A DNA stretch of 35,305 nucleotides, from positions 1-35,305 of the forward strand of contig JACJYB010000023.1 of assembly GCA_020636355.1 (NCBI GenBank), given 5' to 3'. Source of the stretch: Lewinellaceae bacterium (GTDB taxonomy: Bacteria; Bacteroidota; Bacteroidia; Chitinophagales; Saprospiraceae). The number at the start of each line of letters is the position of its first letter. Within the stretch, counting starts at the first letter, position 1. The position numbers were made by a program, and so were the translations under genes. Below are positions 24,726 to 33,555 of this stretch, in pieces. The notes under the pieces are model-generated. The model did no database searches. It had not been told where the DNA came from and worked only from the letters and a program-made list of their open reading frames with translations.

Positions 24726-25813
24726 TGCGTACCAGTGCATCCGCCATACTATTGTTAATTCTATTGTCCCAGTGTACCAAGGATCGCCCGGATCCGGGCG
24801 ATTTGTCATCGATCACCTATCAACCCCATGCCTACCAGGTGACAGCTCCGGTTACCTTTCCGCAAATGGAAATACCCGCAGACAATCCCATGACGGAGGA
24901 AGGGATAGACCTGGGAAGACGGTTGTTTTTTGATCCCATACTATCCGCTGACAGCACCATGGCTTGTGCCAGTTGTCACCTTCCCCAAAGTAGTTTTACC
25001 GATAATCTACCGGTGAGTCCCGGTATCGATGGGATCAACGGGAGGCGGAGCGCAATGAGTCTATTAAATGTAGGTTTTTACAACCGGGGGCTCTTTTGGG
25101 ACGGCAGGTCGGCATCGCTGGAGGAACAGGCTTTGTTACCCGTTGAGGACCAGGTAGAACTGCATCATTCATGGACCAGGGTTGTGGAGGACCTGAAGCG
25201 TCATCCTGACTATCCGGAAAAGTTCCGGGAAGCCTTTGGGATAAAAAATACAAGTGAAATTACTAAGGAGCTGGCAGCGAAAGCCATCGCCCAGTTCGAG
25301 CGGACCTTGATCTCCTCCGGCAATTCAAAATTTGACCGGGTCCAGCGCCAGGAGGCTTTCTTTACCGATGAAGAATTGAACGGGTATATCATGTTTTTTG
25401 ATCGCGGATCCGGATTTCCTGATGCGGAATGCGCCCATTGTCATAATGCACCCCTTTTTACAACCAATGAATACATCAATAACGGTATTGAGGATATTCA
25501 AGATCTGACTGACTTTCCGGACATGGGTCGAGGTGCTATTACCGCAAAGACCATAGATAATGGAAGATTTCGGGTCCCGACATTGCGCAACCTGGCTTTT
25601 ACCGCACCCTATATGCATGATGGCCGGTTCAAGACGCTCGATGAGGTTTTGGATCATTACCTCAGTGGAGGGCATAATCAGCTCAATAAAGATGCTCTGA
25701 TCTACCCGCTGAAGCTTTCGGAAGAACAAAAATCGGATCTGAAGGCCTTTATCCTAACCTTAACGGATCCGGATTTCCTGACCAATCCTGCCTACCAAAA
25801 CCCATTCGACTAA
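24722..25813 (+). CDS. Di-haem cytochrome c peroxidase/MauG-family lipoprotein (MbnH-like)
   Basis: The 363-residue protein has a lipoprotein signal ending LLILLSQC (Cys18), so it is periplasmic or surface anchored. Two c-type haem sites are visible: CASCH (82-86) and CAHCH (237-241). Conserved blocks include GIDLGRRLFFDPILSADSTM, NVGFYNRGLFWDGR, RVPTLRNLAFTAPYMHDGRF and a C-terminal LxAFILTLTDP. Classical enzymes reduce H2O2, while MauG and MbnH use the same scaffold to oxidise residues of a partner protein. Pairing with the MbnP-like gene favours the second role. The start codons ATGATG overlap the stop of the upstream gene, and the first gives the 363-residue form. Confidence 0.9.
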   Translation: MMRTSASAILLLILLSQCTKDRPDPGDLSSITYQPHAYQVTAPVTFPQMEIPADNPMTEEGIDLGRRLFFDPILSADSTMACASCHLPQSSFTDNLPVSPGIDGINGRRSAMSLLNVGFYNRGLFWDGRSASLEEQALLPVEDQVELHHSWTRVVEDLKRHPDYPEKFREAFGIKNTSEITKELAAKAIAQFERTLISSGNSKFDRVQRQEAFFTDEELNGYIMFFDRGSGFPDAECAHCHNAPLFTTNEYINNGIEDIQDLTDFPDMGRGAITAKTIDNGRFRVPTLRNLAFTAPYMHDGRFKTLDEVLDHYLSGGHNQLNKDALIYPLKLSEEQKSDLKAFILTLTDPDFLTNPAYQNPFD

Positions 25814-25979
25814 ATTTTCTCGCCATTTTTTTGCGTTTTTCTTGGGATATTTTGCCGACAAATATTTATAAATCCGGACAATCACAGGCATTGTCTTTGA
25901 TTGAAAAATAATTAATTGATTGAAAATCAATATAATAAATGATATTCCCAAAACATATTATTATAAAATAAATACGACA

Positions 25980-26030
25980 ATGAGTGAAATTTGTCATTGT
26001 GCAGGGATCCTGATTGTCGGATTATTGTAG
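25980..26030 (+). other. Possible 16-codon small ORF, doubtful
   Basis: ATG 25980 to TAG 26028-26030 reads MSEICHCAGILIVGLL. It lies between the peroxidase stop and the duplicated box at 26090. It has no clear ribosome binding site and may be chance. Confidence 0.15.
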
Positions 26031-26089
26031 TGTGAATAATGATTCACAGCGCTGGTTAAAGAATCAGTGTTCCTTTAATCTTAGATTAA

Positions 26090-26160
26090 GGATATGTTCA
26101 TGGGATTATAATTTTTATTAATAGTGGGTTGTCGGTTTTGACAACCTGCTATTAATAAAG
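26090..26160 (+). ncRNA. Candidate small RNA 1: box plus 19-bp hairpin
   Basis: After the first box, TTATTAATAG-U-G-GGUUGUC (26115-26133) pairs with 26140-26158 around the loop GGTTTT without a gap. Two of the 19 pairs are U-G and G-U only on plus-strand RNA; on the minus strand they would be mismatches. This points to a plus-strand transcript. The box contains ATGTTCATGGGATTATAA, a five-codon ORF. The function is unknown. Confidence 0.4.
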
Positions 26161-26259
26161 TTTCCAGGAACTTCAATTTGACTTCTTATTAATGCGATAA
26201 TATAGTTTTCCCGTAAAATTCGTTTGTGCCTTTAGTTTCGGATATGTTCATGGGATTAT
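26090..26259 (+). repeat. Two copies of a 20-base box, 150 bases apart
   Basis: GGATATGTTCATGGGATTAT occurs exactly at 26090-26109 and 26240-26259. Each copy is followed within 5-10 bases by a strong hairpin, and each is preceded by a cctttA-type T-rich segment. Confidence 0.85.
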
Positions 26260-26300
26260 CAACTACTGAAAAAGTCGCATTCGGCCGGATGCGACTTTTT
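26240..26300 (+). ncRNA. Candidate small RNA 2: box plus terminator hairpin
   Basis: The second box leads into the perfect stem AAAAAGTCGCAT (26269-26280) and ATGCGACTTTTT (26289-26300). A transcript starting near the box would be about 60-70 bases long. It is inferred from its parallel with the first copy. Confidence 0.35.
26269..26300. terminator. Strong bidirectional intrinsic terminator
   Basis: This is a perfect 12-bp stem with an 8-base loop TCGGCCGG, flanked by A5 on the left and T5 on the right, so it can stop transcription in either direction between the convergent peroxidase and GNAT genes. Confidence 0.85.
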
Positions 26301-26512
26301 ATTATCAAATACCTACTCCGCTACAACGACTATACCCCCCCGATTTTACCCCCCCTTCTGATTCATTGAAAGCCTTTTAACGGCCAAGCATTGATGTCTG
26401 TTCAATCGACGAAATGCCAGAGCCGGGTTATCATGAGTCAATAATCATTGCATCTTCTTTTTTGGGCGTTTTATAATGTGCGCTTGCAAACCGTTGCAGG
26501 CGCACCTTTGTT
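26301..26512. other. Intergenic stretch with nothing recognised
   Basis: It contains two C-rich runs (acccccccg, acccccccttc) and the downstream end of the GNAT transcript. The palindromic segment gtgcgcttgcaaaccgttgcaggcgcac at 26479-26506 forms a stem (GTGCGC-TGCAA / TTGCA-GCGCAC) and may end the GNAT mRNA. Confidence 0.4.
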
Positions 26513-27121
26513 TTAAAGGCTTATCTTTTGCAGCGCTTCCCGCGCAATCAGTTGCCAGTCCGCCAGATCCCAATAACCTTCCAAACTGCGAATTGGGGCA
26601 GGATTTGCTTCCTTATCTCCAATGAATAGTTCGTACCAGCGAACATCACAATAGGTTCCAAATTTGTATCCGATGTGGTGATAAGTACCTATTGCGGTCA
26701 TTCCTATTTTTTCATGAAAGCGTTCACTCGGATCGTTTGGGAGAGCAACCCCTGCCAGCACATTCACGTAGCCTTGCCATTTGAGCACACTAAGGAGTGC
26801 AAAATAGAGTGCATTGCCGATGCCTTTGCCATGAAAGGAAGCATCCAGATAAATAGACAGTTCCCGGTTCCATCGATAGGCCGGTCGCCCGCGATGGGCT
26901 GCCGCGTACGTGTAACCGATAACTCTTTCATCAAAGGTGGCTACCAGCCAGGGTGCTGATTCCTGATAGTGTATTCTGCGTTTGTCAAATTCTTCCAGAT
27001 CAGGTACTTCCTCTTCAAAAGAAGCAAATCCCCGTTCAATATAGGGACGGTAGATTTCCAGCATCGCCCCGGAGTCCTGTTCGACAGCCGGTCGGATGGC
27101 ATAAGCTCCGCTGGAGGTCAT
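26513..27121 (-). CDS. GNAT family N-acetyltransferase, phosphinothricin-acetyltransferase-like
   Basis: The 202-residue protein begins YAIRPAVEQDSGAMLEIYRP and has GFASFEEEVPDLEEF, the region lining the substrate in the Pat/Bar and MnaT-type subfamily. LSIYLDASFHGKGIGNALYF carries the acetyl-CoA loop (xHGKGIG in the Q/RxxGxG/A position). LAGVALPNDPSERFHEKIGM is motif B. KFGTYCDVRWYELFIG ends the fold. Relatives acetylate amino acids such as Met sulfone or phosphinothricin, but the substrate here is not known. The extra 30 C-terminal residues are unremarkable. The start overlaps the stop of the cyclase gene by four bases (ATGA on the minus strand), so the two are translationally coupled. Confidence 0.9.
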   Translation of the reverse strand: MTSSGAYAIRPAVEQDSGAMLEIYRPYIERGFASFEEEVPDLEEFDKRRIHYQESAPWLVATFDERVIGYTYAAAHRGRPAYRWNRELSIYLDASFHGKGIGNALYFALLSVLKWQGYVNVLAGVALPNDPSERFHEKIGMTAIGTYHHIGYKFGTYCDVRWYELFIGDKEANPAPIRSLEGYWDLADWQLIAREALQKISL

Positions 27122-29358
27122 TGGTCGTTGGATTGATAGTAGGGTGCAAAATCCGGTTCATAACGAAATCGCTCCAGGGTGAATTTTCTCCCTTCGCCGA
27201 TCGATTCCTGCAATTTGGCAGATGTCTGTTCCTTTTCGCCCAGCTGGGCATAAATCAGTGCCTGATAATACGGCATGATCCCATAATCATAAGGCAACCG
27301 GTTTTGTTGCAGAAAGGTTATTGCATCACGGGCGGCTTTTGGATTTCCCATGATGGCTTTTAATACGCCGCTGCGAGCAATTTCATACCGGTTTTGCTTA
27401 TCGTTGCCAGCGAGGGCCAGATACATGGCATCTGCCTTTTGGTATTGTCCCAGGTGCTGCAGCGTTTTGGCCAATTCAAGGGTAGGGCCTGCATTTTCAA
27501 CCAGTTTCAGTGCAATATTGGCGTATTTAATTTCCTGACGATGATCCCCGATCAAAGCAAATTCACTGGGTATCCAGGACACCAGGTAAGCCAGGTCTAC
27601 CGAATCATAGACCTGTGGCCAGATCGATTGGATTAACGCATCCAATGCCGTCGTATCAGCCGTTCGGGCATACATGCGGGTTTGAACCTGACTCAGATGC
27701 AGTTTGTTATGCCGGGCTGGAATATAGGCGGATACCTCCCTGGCTTTTGCCAGTTTGCCAAGCGCTATGTAGGACCGGATTCCAGTTTCCAACCGGTTCA
27801 GGCAATACGTGCACTGATTAAAATCGAGGTGATCGAAGGGGATCTGGTTCAGGATGTCAAGGCATTTTTCCGGATCATTGACGTATTCCAGGGCCAGAAT
27901 AGCAGCGTCTGTATTGAGAGAAATGTCGGTAGGATCCACTTCGTATTCCTGCATAAAATACTCGAATGCTTTCTGATTGTTACCCTCCACATCAGCTATG
28001 TGATAATAGAACCGGTTTCTCTCCCGCTCGGTCAGGGAAGCTGTCGGAAAATGTTTCTCCATGGCTTCCAGCGCCTGGGCTGCCTCAGCGTATTGCCTGG
28101 TATTGTAGAAATAGTCCAATTTTAAAAAATAGGCATTCAGGAAACCAGAATCCAGTTGGATGGATTTGTTTAGAGCTTCCAATGCCCGGCCATCGTCGGC
28201 CATCCAGTAATCTTTAGCCTCCAGATAGGATTTGTAGGCTTCGTAATTCGGAGGAGTCAACAAGTTATCCATCCGGCTTACCAGATAACCTTTGATTTCA
28301 TTCTCTAATTTTACGATGCCCCGTAGTACATCATCCATAGGCGTACGAACCTCCGGGAAGTTCCATAAATATTCTCCGGTCAAGGCATCCCGTATGGACG
28401 ACTTGAAGATCAGCTGATTGCCTTCCTTGAAATAATCGCCTTCGATTAGTTTCACCGTACCCGTAGAGGTGGAAAATTGCTGGCGGGTTTCCGGATTATT
28501 TAATCCTCCGTCTGCAAGTAATCCTACGGCATCGTAGCTCAGAATTTTTAAGTCGGGTTCTGCGGCGAGGCCACTGGTAATCCAGTGCGCTGCCATTTTG
28601 GATACTTCTGCCAGATCCGCTATCTGAGTGAGGTTGTTAAAAGGAAGGACGGCAAGTTTTTCGATGGAGTCAACAGCTGCTCGGCTGTTTTCCAGACGTT
28701 TGGTAACCGTGTTGTTTTTACGTAACAGGACGGCGGTTATAATGGCCAGGGTCAGTAAACTCAGATAAGCCAGCCAGCGAAGGGTATGCTTTACCCGGGT
28801 GGGAATTCGTGCTTTGGATGGTGGAGCCTTTACCTCGGGAATTTTCAGGAATGGAAGATCTATGGCATAAACGCCGACAGGCTCCAGGACATTTTTCAGC
28901 TGTGCGTTGAAGAGAAATTTGGTTGGAAGGTGTGGGTGATTTTTAATCTCCTCATAAACCTTGCGGGAGATCAGTATGCTTCCTGCGATGCCCAGGTTTT
29001 GGATCCGGGAAGCCACGTTAACCCCATCACCGAAGATGGAATTTTGCCTGAAGATGATATCACCAAGATGAATGCCTATTCTTACCGGGACAGCCGGGGT
29101 GCGGGATAAATAATTTTTTTGCAATTCGACAGCACAATTCACTGCATCAAGCACACTATCGTGGAATGAAAGACTGCCGTCACCGTAGAACTGAACGATC
29201 TTACCATTGTGACGGGGAACCTGATCATACAATACTTCCCGGTGCGCATCAATAGCTTTGAGTGCCTCACGTTCATTTTGTTGCACCATGGCGGTGTATC
29301 CTTCCAGGTCGGTAAACACCACAGCTTCCAGCCGTCTGTTCGCACTTTCGTCAGCCAT
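27118..29358 (-). CDS. Class III adenylate/guanylate cyclase with TolB-like and TPR regions
   Basis: The 746-residue protein has a cytoplasmic cyclase domain at residues 10-165. VFTDLEGYTAM (Asp17) and QFYGDGSLSF (Asp60) bind the metals, and FGDGVNVASRIQ supplies the transition-state Asn/Arg. The usual purine-contact Lys three residues before GD is Gln, so substrate choice is uncertain. One membrane helix follows at about 192-212 (RWLAYLSLLTLAIITAVLL). Then comes KLAVLPFNNLTQ and a TolB-N/FlgO-like segment, and about 350 residues of TPR-like helices (EALNKSIQLDSGFLNAYFLK). The architecture is common in Bacteroidota and alphaproteobacteria. It is predicted to make cAMP or cGMP in response to a periplasmic signal. 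It overlaps the GNAT gene. Confidence 0.9.
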   Translation of the reverse strand: MADESANRRLEAVVFTDLEGYTAMVQQNEREALKAIDAHREVLYDQVPRHNGKIVQFYGDGSLSFHDSVLDAVNCAVELQKNYLSRTPAVPVRIGIHLGDIIFRQNSIFGDGVNVASRIQNLGIAGSILISRKVYEEIKNHPHLPTKFLFNAQLKNVLEPVGVYAIDLPFLKIPEVKAPPSKARIPTRVKHTLRWLAYLSLLTLAIITAVLLRKNNTVTKRLENSRAAVDSIEKLAVLPFNNLTQIADLAEVSKMAAHWITSGLAAEPDLKILSYDAVGLLADGGLNNPETRQQFSTSTGTVKLIEGDYFKEGNQLIFKSSIRDALTGEYLWNFPEVRTPMDDVLRGIVKLENEIKGYLVSRMDNLLTPPNYEAYKSYLEAKDYWMADDGRALEALNKSIQLDSGFLNAYFLKLDYFYNTRQYAEAAQALEAMEKHFPTASLTERERNRFYYHIADVEGNNQKAFEYFMQEYEVDPTDISLNTDAAILALEYVNDPEKCLDILNQIPFDHLDFNQCTYCLNRLETGIRSYIALGKLAKAREVSAYIPARHNKLHLSQVQTRMYARTADTTALDALIQSIWPQVYDSVDLAYLVSWIPSEFALIGDHRQEIKYANIALKLVENAGPTLELAKTLQHLGQYQKADAMYLALAGNDKQNRYEIARSGVLKAIMGNPKAARDAITFLQQNRLPYDYGIMPYYQALIYAQLGEKEQTSAKLQESIGEGRKFTLERFRYEPDFAPYYQSNDQ

Positions 29359-29551
29359 CCATATGCAATTGTGCTAAAATTAAGAATTTTAGATAGTTAT
29401 GAATACTATCCCATTTTATTCTTACTTTACTTATGATATCCGGAATCAATATTTCCCCGACCGGTAGAGCGTGGGAAAGGACCGATCTCAAAAAACACAC
29501 TTCAGGACGTCTTATAGGGGTTTGATTCATCAACCAACCAATATAACGCTT

Positions 29552-29980
29552 ATGTCCAACAGAAACTTAGTCGTTGGTACCTTAATTGGTACTGCTTTTC
29601 TCTTTTTGATCGATTACCTCTTTTACGGAGTCCTTATGGCTGATAAGCTGACAACCTTTGTCATGCGGGATTCACCTGACTTTTTATTCCTGATCATTGG
29701 CTATCTGATTTTTAGTGTCTTCTTTACGTTTGTGGCTGGACGCTACGAAGGATCAATGGATAGTCTGAGTCAAGGCTTTATTTTCGGCTTGGTAATCGGC
29801 TTCATGATATTTAGCCTCACAACACTGATCCGTTACGCTACAGAACCTTTGGATATGGGCCAGGTCCTGACAACATTGGTTTTTGATGTCCTAAAAATCG
29901 GCTTGCTAGGCGCTCTTTTCACACTAGTCCTAAAAGGCACGGTCGGTAGCCGGGATAAGAATACCGGAGGTGGGCATTAG
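29552..29980 (+). CDS. Small integral membrane protein of unknown function
   Basis: From ATG 29552 the 142-residue protein has four hydrophobic segments: VVGTLIGTAFLFLIDYLFYG, FLFLIIGYLIFSVFFTFVAG, GFIFGLVIGFMIFSLTTLI and LVFDVLKIGLLGALFTLVL. The charged tail is GTVGSRDKNTGGGH. I know similar four-helix proteins in Bacteroidota only as hypothetical. It stands alone between the convergent caspase gene and the divergent cyclase gene. An upstream in-frame start at 29471 would add 27 residues without membrane character. Confidence 0.75.
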   Translation: MSNRNLVVGTLIGTAFLFLIDYLFYGVLMADKLTTFVMRDSPDFLFLIIGYLIFSVFFTFVAGRYEGSMDSLSQGFIFGLVIGFMIFSLTTLIRYATEPLDMGQVLTTLVFDVLKIGLLGALFTLVLKGTVGSRDKNTGGGH

Positions 29981-30000
29981 GTAGATCCCTAAGATCCATA

Positions 30001-33000
30001 TTAAAATTTGAATTGCGCCAGTTGCTGATATCCATCCGCACTGGTTAAATAATCCAGGTGTTGGCAACGCAGGACAGGAAGGGTATTAACGTCCTGATTT
30101 CTCAATTTCCAGAGGTCTTCCGCCAAATTGCTTTCAACCGGAGAGAAAAGGTCATTACCCTGGTCACGGAATGCCAGATGTGCCGATTTTTTGCGAATGA
30201 AAGTAGAAAACCCGCCCTGCGGAATCTCATAGCCGCGGATATCTCCTGCGATGATATGGTACGTGGACCGGGGAACCGGGCTTGAATTTAATTGGTTGAG
30301 GAATTTCGTATCGGGGGCGATCTGTCCGAGCGTTACACTAACCTCGCCCACACCCTTGATGACTTTCAGGATTTTAGGAATGAACGGGATAGCCGAAGGG
30401 ATGAAATTTATTGCTGCGTCCATAATGGTGCCGGCGATCTTCCTGAATTGATCCAGTTTTCCATAAGGGGTCCCCTGGTGCGGTGTGCCCATGAGTACCA
30501 CCTCGTCGAAATACCCATCGCCTTCACTCCTTTCGATCATCCACCGGACTACCAGGCCTCCCAGCCCTTTGGCAATAACCGTTAAGTTGTATGCGTCATT
30601 TGGGCCAATTCCCAATTCATCCAGGGCAGATTTCAAATGGGCGGCCGACGATTCGATCGGAGTAGCCAGTGAATCGTAATCAAAAAGCAATACGAGGTCA
30701 AATAATTCCGGGATGTGATTGCCGGATTGATGATTCACCTGATCCAATTCAGTCAACATCCCCGGGCAGTCGCCAAACAAGTCGTGAACCAGCAATAATA
30801 CCTTTTTGGATTGCATGACTCTTTTTAGGATGCCTTCGCGGGATGGCTTGAACGTGCCTTCAGCCGGCAAAGCATAACGCAAACTGTATGAAGAATCCTC
30901 TTGCTTCAACACGACTTTGAAGAAAGCCAGTTTTAAAGATGAAAATAGACTGCGATCCTGAACCTGGCTGGAAAAGGGTGAATGCTCCCCGTCAGCCGGG
31001 ATGACCGGTTGGGGTAACGATCGGATGGTCATGGTTACAGTCTCGTCACTAGCTGTACTCTCTCCGGCAATTGTAAAATATTGCCCGTCAAAGGCAACCG
31101 GCAAAATGGTCTCGTGGTTATCTAAGCGCGTACGCCATTGGATGGTAAGGGGTTCATCTTCCAGGTTAATGCCTGGCGGGATATCGGTTATTTCCAAAAC
31201 CTGCTGTTCTGCAGCAGATCTGGTTTGCGATAATGACATCAGAGAGAAGGCATCGGTATTCAATGCGTGAAAATATTGTACCGGATCCTGACTCCTTGTT
31301 CCGGTGGTAATGCCAGATAACCCGACCCTGCCCTGCATGGATGCATGTGGTTGAATCACCAGCTGTCCATCAGCCAGGGAGACTGCTTGTTGGTTGTTGA
31401 TTTTGTTGTCCTGCCGGCAAATCGTAACCTTTATGGTCGATACATTCCAGTCTTCTGCCAATTTCGTCGGATTCCACATGCTGAGTTCGTCACGCATTAC
31501 GCGAAGCCCACTTTGGATGAGTTGTTGGTAATCGAGTGGTTCAGTGGTTACAATCAATTGGAAATAGGAGGTAGTCTGATCCTCATCCTGAGATAGCCCC
31601 CAACTGTATATTTTCTTCCACAGCGGGAGGACCACTTCCGATTTATCCGGATGTTCCTCCGGACGAAAGGCTACTTCCCCTTCGTAGCATTTAATGCTGT
31701 AATCCTGGCGCAGATGAAATAAATAGGCAAAGAGTTCTTGCGAGGCGTCCTTAATCCGCACCCTCGCACCGATTCCAAACTGGCCTTTCAGGCTATTTTC
31801 CGGACTGGCATACAACTTGATTTCCGGAGCAGTGATAACCTGTTCTTTCCGCTGGGTATCATAAACTACTACTTCCAGGTTTGCCCATTCCTGAAGGAGA
31901 GTTGGTTTTTTGTTTTCAAGCGCAATGGAGCGACGCCAATTAACCAATTTACCCAGGGCGTCAATCATCTCTCCGGCTGCAGTCTGGTCGGTGGTCTCTG
32001 TTTTCATGGCATATTGGCAGAGACCGTCATCCCGCAAGGTGTACTGCTCCGGGGTTGCGGATATCGTCAGGCCGGAATCTACTGCATTATCGGTCCATTG
32101 AATGTTTTTATCGGTGCGCCAGGCAGCTTTAATTCGTGCCAATCCTTCGGGCTCTCCGGTGAGTTGCACGAGCACCGGATCCACCGGCCAGCTGATGATT
32201 TTCCCCAGATAATTTTCCTCGCCAGGAAGCACCGTGCGCAGGAAGTGTTTGAAGTTAAAACCATCTTTCAATTGCAGCTTACTTCTCTGAGCGCCTACGC
32301 TTGAGATGGTACCGTTTCCCAAAAGTTTGGATTCCGGAGCCGGGGTGTAAAGCTCAACCTCGATGGGAGAGGAGGGATTGGTCGCCAAGCCATGAACGGC
32401 TCCGCACTGTAAATACCAGGAATCTCCCTCCTTTTGTACTTCATACGTGACCGGCGAGCCGAGCGGGGATCCGTCCAGAAAACGCGTATAGGGATCGAAG
32501 GTGCCTATGGTCGCAAATTTGGGAGTTTGGGTTTTCAAAATCTTCCTTACCGAAGCGCGCGTCTGTAAATACAAATCGTTGTAACTGATGTTTCCCTTGG
32601 ATTGCTCAAGTGCTTTGATCAAACCGGTCGTGAATGCGCCTCCCTGGGGAAGGTCACCGGCACGTTCGACACTTTCGCACGCACTTAACACAAGATGTGA
32701 GGCCAGAGGTATCTGCAATGGACCTTTTTGTTTCGCATAATAACCATCTGCGTAGCTGTCCAGATTGCGTTGGAGATTCTGAGAAGGGGCATTCCGCGTG
32801 ATGATATCGGGTGTAGTAACGGCGGATCGGGTACCTGAACCCGAGTGGCAACAATCCAGAGATACGACTATATGCACCGGTTCTTTACCGGAGGCTTTTT
32901 GCTGAAGTTCATACAATAACACGGCCAATTCCTTATCGGCAAGGTAGTCTGAAGGGCCGGAAGGGTCCGGATAGCAAATCAGATTTTGATCTTTTCCATT

Positions 33001-33297
33001 GGGTTCCAGGTCAAGGAATTCTTTGGCAGTAGGCTCTTCCGATCCATGACCGCTGAAATGAAACCAAATGATGTCTCCGGGGCCGGCCTGTCCCAGATGA
33101 TCGCGAAAGGCTGTTTTGATATGACCGTAGGTGGCTTGCTGATCTTCCAGCTTTTTGAGATGAACATTCATCCCGTTTCCCACATATTTATTTATAAAAC
33201 CTTCTATTTGTGCAACGTCTTTACGGCACCCGCGTAATTGGGCCAATGGGGGTTGGTACGCGTTAATGCCTACTAATAATGCATACAATGATTTCAT
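30001..33297 (-). CDS. Caspase-like (C14/metacaspase) protease with C-terminal inactive alpha/beta-hydrolase domain
   Basis: The 1098-residue protein starts with a caspase domain: YALLVGINAY (3-14), IIWFHFSGHGSE with catalytic His84, and VVSLDCCHSGSG with catalytic Cys150. The p20/p10-like parts run to about residue 270 (LSACESVERA, GGAFTTGLIKAL). The middle 550 residues are a beta-rich stretch without a named domain. From about 828 the C-terminus looks like an alpha/beta hydrolase of the lipase/PGAP1/DUF7379 type (VLLLVHDLFGD, then FDEVVLMGTPHQGTPYG, then GNDLFSPVES and QHLDYLTS). At the nucleophile elbow, where GHSxGG is expected, it reads AKGLGG, so Ser is replaced by Gly911. No signal peptide is seen. 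Such proteases in bacteria are often effectors of defence or cell death. Its neighbours do not reveal its trigger. Confidence 0.88.
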   Translation of the reverse strand: MKSLYALLVGINAYQPPLAQLRGCRKDVAQIEGFINKYVGNGMNVHLKKLEDQQATYGHIKTAFRDHLGQAGPGDIIWFHFSGHGSEEPTAKEFLDLEPNGKDQNLICYPDPSGPSDYLADKELAVLLYELQQKASGKEPVHIVVSLDCCHSGSGTRSAVTTPDIITRNAPSQNLQRNLDSYADGYYAKQKGPLQIPLASHLVLSACESVERAGDLPQGGAFTTGLIKALEQSKGNISYNDLYLQTRASVRKILKTQTPKFATIGTFDPYTRFLDGSPLGSPVTYEVQKEGDSWYLQCGAVHGLATNPSSPIEVELYTPAPESKLLGNGTISSVGAQRSKLQLKDGFNFKHFLRTVLPGEENYLGKIISWPVDPVLVQLTGEPEGLARIKAAWRTDKNIQWTDNAVDSGLTISATPEQYTLRDDGLCQYAMKTETTDQTAAGEMIDALGKLVNWRRSIALENKKPTLLQEWANLEVVVYDTQRKEQVITAPEIKLYASPENSLKGQFGIGARVRIKDASQELFAYLFHLRQDYSIKCYEGEVAFRPEEHPDKSEVVLPLWKKIYSWGLSQDEDQTTSYFQLIVTTEPLDYQQLIQSGLRVMRDELSMWNPTKLAEDWNVSTIKVTICRQDNKINNQQAVSLADGQLVIQPHASMQGRVGLSGITTGTRSQDPVQYFHALNTDAFSLMSLSQTRSAAEQQVLEITDIPPGINLEDEPLTIQWRTRLDNHETILPVAFDGQYFTIAGESTASDETVTMTIRSLPQPVIPADGEHSPFSSQVQDRSLFSSLKLAFFKVVLKQEDSSYSLRYALPAEGTFKPSREGILKRVMQSKKVLLLVHDLFGDCPGMLTELDQVNHQSGNHIPELFDLVLLFDYDSLATPIESSAAHLKSALDELGIGPNDAYNLTVIAKGLGGLVVRWMIERSEGDGYFDEVVLMGTPHQGTPYGKLDQFRKIAGTIMDAAINFIPSAIPFIPKILKVIKGVGEVSVTLGQIAPDTKFLNQLNSSPVPRSTYHIIAGDIRGYEIPQGGFSTFIRKKSAHLAFRDQGNDLFSPVESNLAEDLWKLRNQDVNTLPVLRCQHLDYLTSADGYQQLAQFKF

Positions 33298-33555
33298 AGA
33301 CGGTTTTCAAGGTTTGATTTGACTAGCATAGGACCTTTAAGATAAGGTACTCGCTTGATAAACCATCCCGCTACGGCTTTTTTACCTGCCGGTTGATGCA
33401 ATGGAGTCCTAAGTTTTATGATCGGCCACCGATGGTGAAGCTTGCGTCAAAGGTGGTCAATCGATCGATGGAATTGACTGAAAAAGGTGTTGGGCCAATC
33501 CGAAGTGCGCTTGGATAGGATGACGGGTTGCCCGATGATGCGAAGGACCGGTTTG
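33298..33555. other. Intergenic stretch with nothing recognised
   Basis: It should hold the promoter of the caspase gene. I saw no TAnnTTTG element, hairpin with T tail or broken gene. Confidence 0.4.

Noticed and set aside
26240..26380. 41-codon frame starting at ATG in the second 20-base box
   Set aside because: It runs through a perfect terminator and C-rich runs. The first box gives only a five-codon frame from the same ATG, so conserved coding is unlikely.
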